Assembly: GCA_014526335.1 (NCBI GenBank) | Contig: JACTAT010000276.1 | Span: 62,001 to 126,000 of the forward strand | Direction of reading: 5' to 3' | Origin: Chrysaora quinquecirrha | Taxonomy: Eukaryota > Cnidaria > Scyphozoa > Semaeostomeae > Pelagiidae | DNA length: 64,000 bases | Part shown: piece by piece, positions 60,777-64,000 of the stretch | Numbering within the stretch: the first letter of the stretch is position 1 | Layout of the letters: every line of letters begins with the position of its first letter | Made by a program: the position numbers and the translations under genes | Notes under the pieces: generated by a model | Told to the model about the DNA's origin: nothing | The model's database searches: none | What the model saw: the letters and a program-made list of their open reading frames with translations, nothing else

Positions 60777-61189
60777 GGGACGTGCCATTTCAGTCCAAAA
60801 ATTTGGACCCATAATTCCGCCCACGTCCGAAAAATTGTGACCCATAATTCCGCAAACCTGATAAAAATTGTGATCCATAATTCCGCAAAAATGATGAATG
60901 TTATACCCAATATTCCGCAGGGCAAAGAACATTTCAGATAACAAATCATCTAATGAAAGGCAAGTAACAATTAAATGGCAACCTTGCTGATAGTCCAAAG
61001 AGTTATCAGTTCGGACTGCACATGTAGTAAATGCTAAGCTCAATTCTTCAAAAAGTTTCCAGATTAGTACCCATAATTCTGCATGTTTCCACAAATGGTA
61101 CCCATAATTCCGCACATGCTTCCAAAAACGATATCGATAATTCTGCACTTTTAAGAAAGAGGTACCTCCTAAATAATGGCACGTCCCCG
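60777..61189. mobile_element. MITE with GGGACGTGCCAT ends and CCCATAATTCCGCA words
   Basis: The left tip GGGACGTGCCATT and right tip AATGGCACGTCCC are inverted repeats about 410 bp apart. Seven or so CCATAATTCCGCA-like words recur inside. The right tip supplies the first ATG of a longer frame running into the bursicon-like gene, so that ATG is not credible as its start. Confidence 0.65.
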
Positions 61190-61379
61190 TACCCCCAAAA
61201 CTGTTAAGTTACCCCACCCGAGAGCAAGCTATCGCCAGATGTTATTGAGAAGAGAAGAGACCCTGCCCCCAGACCCTGTAAGAAATGAACTAATGTGGAT
61301 CTCATTTATTTTAGGAAATTACTTTTTGGAAAAGCATCAAACCATCGAAATACTTGCAAGAAACTGCACTTTTTCTAGA

Positions 61380-61772
61380 ATGGAAATGATAATATATAGG
61401 TTGTTTCAGCATCCTGGATTTCTCTGCTTCGTTTGCTTGATCGTAACCACGTCAGCACTGGTCGAATCACAAGATCCTTGGATAGCTGAAAAGATGACGG
61501 TATTCTGTCAACCTGCTCCTTTCAAATTAACAATTGAAAATCCTGGTTGTGAACCAGAAGAAGTCAAAGTGAATGCTTGCCTGGGTCTTTGTCGATCTTA
61601 CGTTCAAGTGACACAGGATCAACCTTATTTCAAAAACCTTTGTCAGTGCTGCAAAGCGACTGAGGTCGTTCACAAAGAGTTCAAGCTAAGCAATTGCGTT
61701 GGTAATAAAGACAGCCATGTTGTTGTTCCTTCTGCAGAACGATGTCAATGTATTACTTCTGACTGTCATTAA
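61380..61772 (+). CDS. bursicon-like secreted cystine-knot hormone
   Basis: 130 codons: a signal peptide (GFLCFVCLIVTTSALVES, about residues 13-30) followed by a CTCK-type cystine knot with 11 cysteines at 43, 57, 67, 71, 88, 90, 91, 106, 122, 124 and 129. PGC (55-57), ACLGLC (66-71, the CxGxC of the knot), SYVQV (73-77), CQCC and the final CQC follow the spacing of insect bursicon alpha more closely than glycoprotein hormone alpha-2. Such subunits dimerise and signal through LGR-type receptors. The coding region is in one exon; an AG at 61313-61314 suggests a 5' UTR intron. The Met at 61380 was chosen because it precedes the signal peptide, and the longer frame begins in a transposon end. 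Another Met lies at 61386. Confidence 0.85.
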   Translation: MEMIIYRLFQHPGFLCFVCLIVTTSALVESQDPWIAEKMTVFCQPAPFKLTIENPGCEPEEVKVNACLGLCRSYVQVTQDQPYFKNLCQCCKATEVVHKEFKLSNCVGNKDSHVVVPSAERCQCITSDCH

Positions 61773-61790
61773 TTTGCAAATTAAAATGGA

Positions 61791-61796
61791 AATAAA
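61791..61796 (+). terminator. AATAAA poly(A) signal of the bursicon-like gene
   Basis: The AATAAA lies 18 bp after the TAA stop and fits the end of a compact transcript. Confidence 0.6.
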
Positions 61797-61799
61797 TAT

Positions 61800-62946
61800 C
61801 TTAAATTTGTAAATTCATTTTAGTAACTTGCTTCGTAGACATGTTTTCACCTGACATTAGGAAGACAATAATATAACCGTAGCAGTGACGTAGCGAAAAA
61901 CATCAGCGCTGGGTGCAACCCACCCCCATACGTCCTTTTATGTACCTCTACCAAATGATTGAGCTGCTCATTGGGTTAGTTCTTGGCATATATGAAACTT
62001 TCTTCGAAATGCATTTTTTCTATTCGTTATGGTGTAAGCAAAATTCGTGTATTTATAACATGCCTATATTTAAATTTATTGATATAACAAGTGCTTTTTG
62101 TTAATTTGTTTGTCTTTAGCAAATGATGAACTCAACACGACTCAGCAACGTTACCCACCTAGTACCTACCTATATTACAATTTTGGAAACATAACAAAGA
62201 TCACAAAAATTAGATACGAAAGATTAATAAACTTATATAGCTACGTATCTATAATTTTGCGCCAATTGGTTGTGACGCCTGGGGGCAAATGTCTGTCCCC
62301 AACCCCCATCGAGTTTCAAGTTTCTTAGCAGTTGCATCAAAATATTTTTAGTGCCAAAGCAGGTAATTGACACTTACATTTGACAAATAGAAGAAGAAAT
62401 ACAATTCACGTTTCCGTGAGCTCTTTTTTTGTCAAAATAGACACTTTACCCTGCCTGGGTAGCCCCTGGGTAACCCCTGGGTTACCGTGTAACCATGGTC
62501 ATTGTGTAGTCAAAAGTTCGTTTCTTGATACGAAAAATTTTTGAGACCTTTATTTAGTTGTTCCTTTATTTAGAATACCTTTATTCCCTGTGGGTATTCT
62601 TGCTTTACTTCAAAAGAAATCATCCAATCAGCATTCAGTTGGAGGAAAGAGATTTACAGATTTTTGAAATGGCGGGATGTTTAACCAGTTCAACGAGCGG
62701 GTTCAACAGAAAGATCTGAACACTCTTTTTATCGTTTTCACTAGTTCTTTCAAACCGTTTGAAGAGATAATTTACTTGACCACTTCGTACAGAAGAATTT
62801 GCACCTAGTTTGTCAGTGCTGGATAGAAGTAAAACCATTTGTTTTGCTGACGTGCTGTGCTGGACTAAAAATTCGTTACACGAAATAGGCCTAACAAGTA
62901 GGCCAAGCAAGAGAGACAATTAGTGTTCTTGGACTGACGAAAAATC
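61800..62946. promoter_or_regulatory. NEK2 upstream region
   Basis: 1.1 kb between the hormone gene and the NEK2 start. It includes repeated CCTGGGTAACC words at 62453-62490. A 94-codon minus frame (62635-62919) opposite the presumed NEK2 5' UTR has no features. No core promoter motif was fixed. Confidence 0.3.
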
Positions 62947-63544
62947 ATGCCGTCAAGTAAACTAGACGACTACATAGTCATTGAAACCGTTGGCTCTGGG
63001 TCTTATGGAACTTGCAAGAAAGTGAGGCGTAAAAGCGACGGAAAGGTGGGTTCTTCTTGTTTTGTGTTAGTCTATAGGCCTAATGCTTTTCATTCTTTGC
63101 TGAGGAGAGGGGCGAGGGCCAGCAGAGCAGACCAGGGCAGGGAATTTTTTCCCGGCCTTTTTCGTTATTTAATCAGAAAGTGAAAGGTTTACTTGTAATT
63201 CTCGAAGAAGGGATCTGTTCTGTGTATAAGACAATGATTGTGAGGCGATTTGGTTTTGTTGATAAAGAGCCATAAAATGATGTTTAGCTTTAATTATACT
63301 TAATACATCTTGTTTATTTCAAACAGAGTCTTGTGTGGAAAGAATTGAACTATGGTCAAATGAGTGAAGCTGAAAAGCAAATGCTAGTGTCTGAAGTGAA
63401 CCTGCTAAGAGAGCTCAGACACAGTAACATTGTCAGATATTATGATAGAATCATTGATAGAACAAAGACAACCATTTACATTGTTATGGAACACTGTGAA
63501 AAAGGAGACCTTTCTAATATCATTTCAAAACATAAGAGAGAAAG
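62947..63544 (+). CDS. NEK2: NIMA-related kinase 2, first two coding exons (gene runs off the window)
   Basis: Exon 1 is 62947-63045 (33 codons, GGAAAG then GTGGGT donor) and exon 2 is 63327-63544 (AACAG acceptor, GTAAGC donor, ending in phase 2). The protein starts MPSSKLDDYIVIETVGSGSY with the Gly-rich loop GSGSYGTC (16-23), the ATP-binding Lys at 38 in LVWKEL, helix-C block AEKQMLVSEVNLLREL, IVRYYDRIIDRTKTT, and hinge VMEHCEKGDL. This is closely similar to vertebrate NEK2, which acts in centrosome separation and mitotic entry. The catalytic loop, activation loop, coiled coil and C-terminus would lie to the right of the window. Confidence 0.93.
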
Positions 63545-64000
63545 GTAAGCTCAGAACTGCTTCACCAAATTTTGACTCAGAAATAAAGCATTTTGAAATC
63601 ATTAAAAGGGCTACCAAATGTCTTCTTGTAAGATATTTCTTATGATTAGTGAGTGTAGAGGTAAAGGGAATTTCTGACGGTTTAAGGGACTGTCTCCAAT
63701 TAATCGTATAGTGTTTATACGAATTTATACAAATTTTTTCTCAGTTGAAAAATGTGTTATATGAATTAATTCGTATAAAGCAAATCACGTATACGAATTG
63801 TATACGAATTTCTTTTTTCCTTCATACAAATTTTATACGAATTTTATACGATTTTGATACGATCTTGATACAAATTTGACGTGGAAAGACAAAATTGGCA
63901 GCTTTTTATAACAAAGCGGCACATTCCAGGAACAATAGTAGACTGGCTCAAAGAACAATAGGAACGCAAGTCGGTAGTTTATGAAAGGAATAACGTGAGA
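63545..64000. repeat. NEK2: NEK2 intron 2 with TATACGAATT cluster
   Basis: From about 63705 to 63875, TATACGAATT, ATACAAATTT and ATACGATTTTGATACGATC words recur in both orientations, giving many short palindromes. The rest has no recognised feature. Confidence 0.6.

Noticed and set aside
60705..61148. 147-codon minus-strand frame with repeated W/CGIM-type segments
   Set aside because: The repeats come from CCCATAATTCCGCA words in a MITE.
61176..61379. N-terminal extension of the hormone precursor from the ATG at 61176
   Set aside because: That ATG lies in a MITE inverted repeat, and a good signal peptide begins after 61380.
62635..62919. 94-codon minus frame opposite the NEK2 upstream region
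   Set aside because: No domain, homology or splice support; it overlaps the presumed NEK2 5' UTR.

Overview
The window looks like a piece of an invertebrate animal nuclear genome, most likely an anthozoan cnidarian (coral or sea anemone). That placement is inference. It rests on AT-rich spacer DNA, GT-AG introns with conserved phases, CR1/jockey-like and Penelope-like retroelements, and a gene set of secreted lectin, bursicon-like hormone, AP-4 mu, NAA10 and NEK2. No bacterial or organellar features were seen.

Layout. 0.5-4.1 kb: a minus-strand, 5'-truncated and broken CR1/jockey-like LINE, with a Tc1/mariner-type MITE inserted in its endonuclease reading frame. 4.5-7.1 kb: a satellite block with four near-identical 421-bp higher-order units. 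7.2-24.9 kb (minus): a six-exon gene for a secreted protein with one Ig-like and one C-type lectin domain. All its exon phases agree (273 codons plus stop). Its 10.2-kb intron 4 holds a 5.2-kb minisatellite of 11-12-bp units and a diverged copy of part of the AP4M1 locus. 25.8-26.6 kb: a foldback element with about 200-bp inverted repeats. 28.7-29.3 kb (minus): an intronless NAA10 reading frame. 30.2-48.0 kb (plus): AP4M1 (mu subunit of the AP-4 coat adaptor), 16 well-supported exons plus a tentative last one, head-to-head with NAA10. Its introns carry a SINE, MITEs, Penelope-like and Ty3/gypsy remnants and microsatellites. 48-57 kb: mostly transposon debris, including a 700-bp palindrome and a 1.6-kb AGCTGGGA-bounded element. 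61.4-61.8 kb (plus): a bursicon-like cystine-knot hormone. 62.9 kb to the right edge (plus): the first two coding exons of NEK2.

The protein-coding genes have unrelated jobs: secretory and pattern-recognition proteins, N-terminal acetylation, trans-Golgi sorting, mitotic kinase. The only suggestive arrangement is the divergent NAA10/AP4M1 pair. The unifying theme is repeats: a MITE superfamily with TA target duplications and CACG-T(n)-ATAAG ends recurs about a dozen times in at least three sequence subfamilies, and at least one insertion can be dated relative to the LINE it interrupts.
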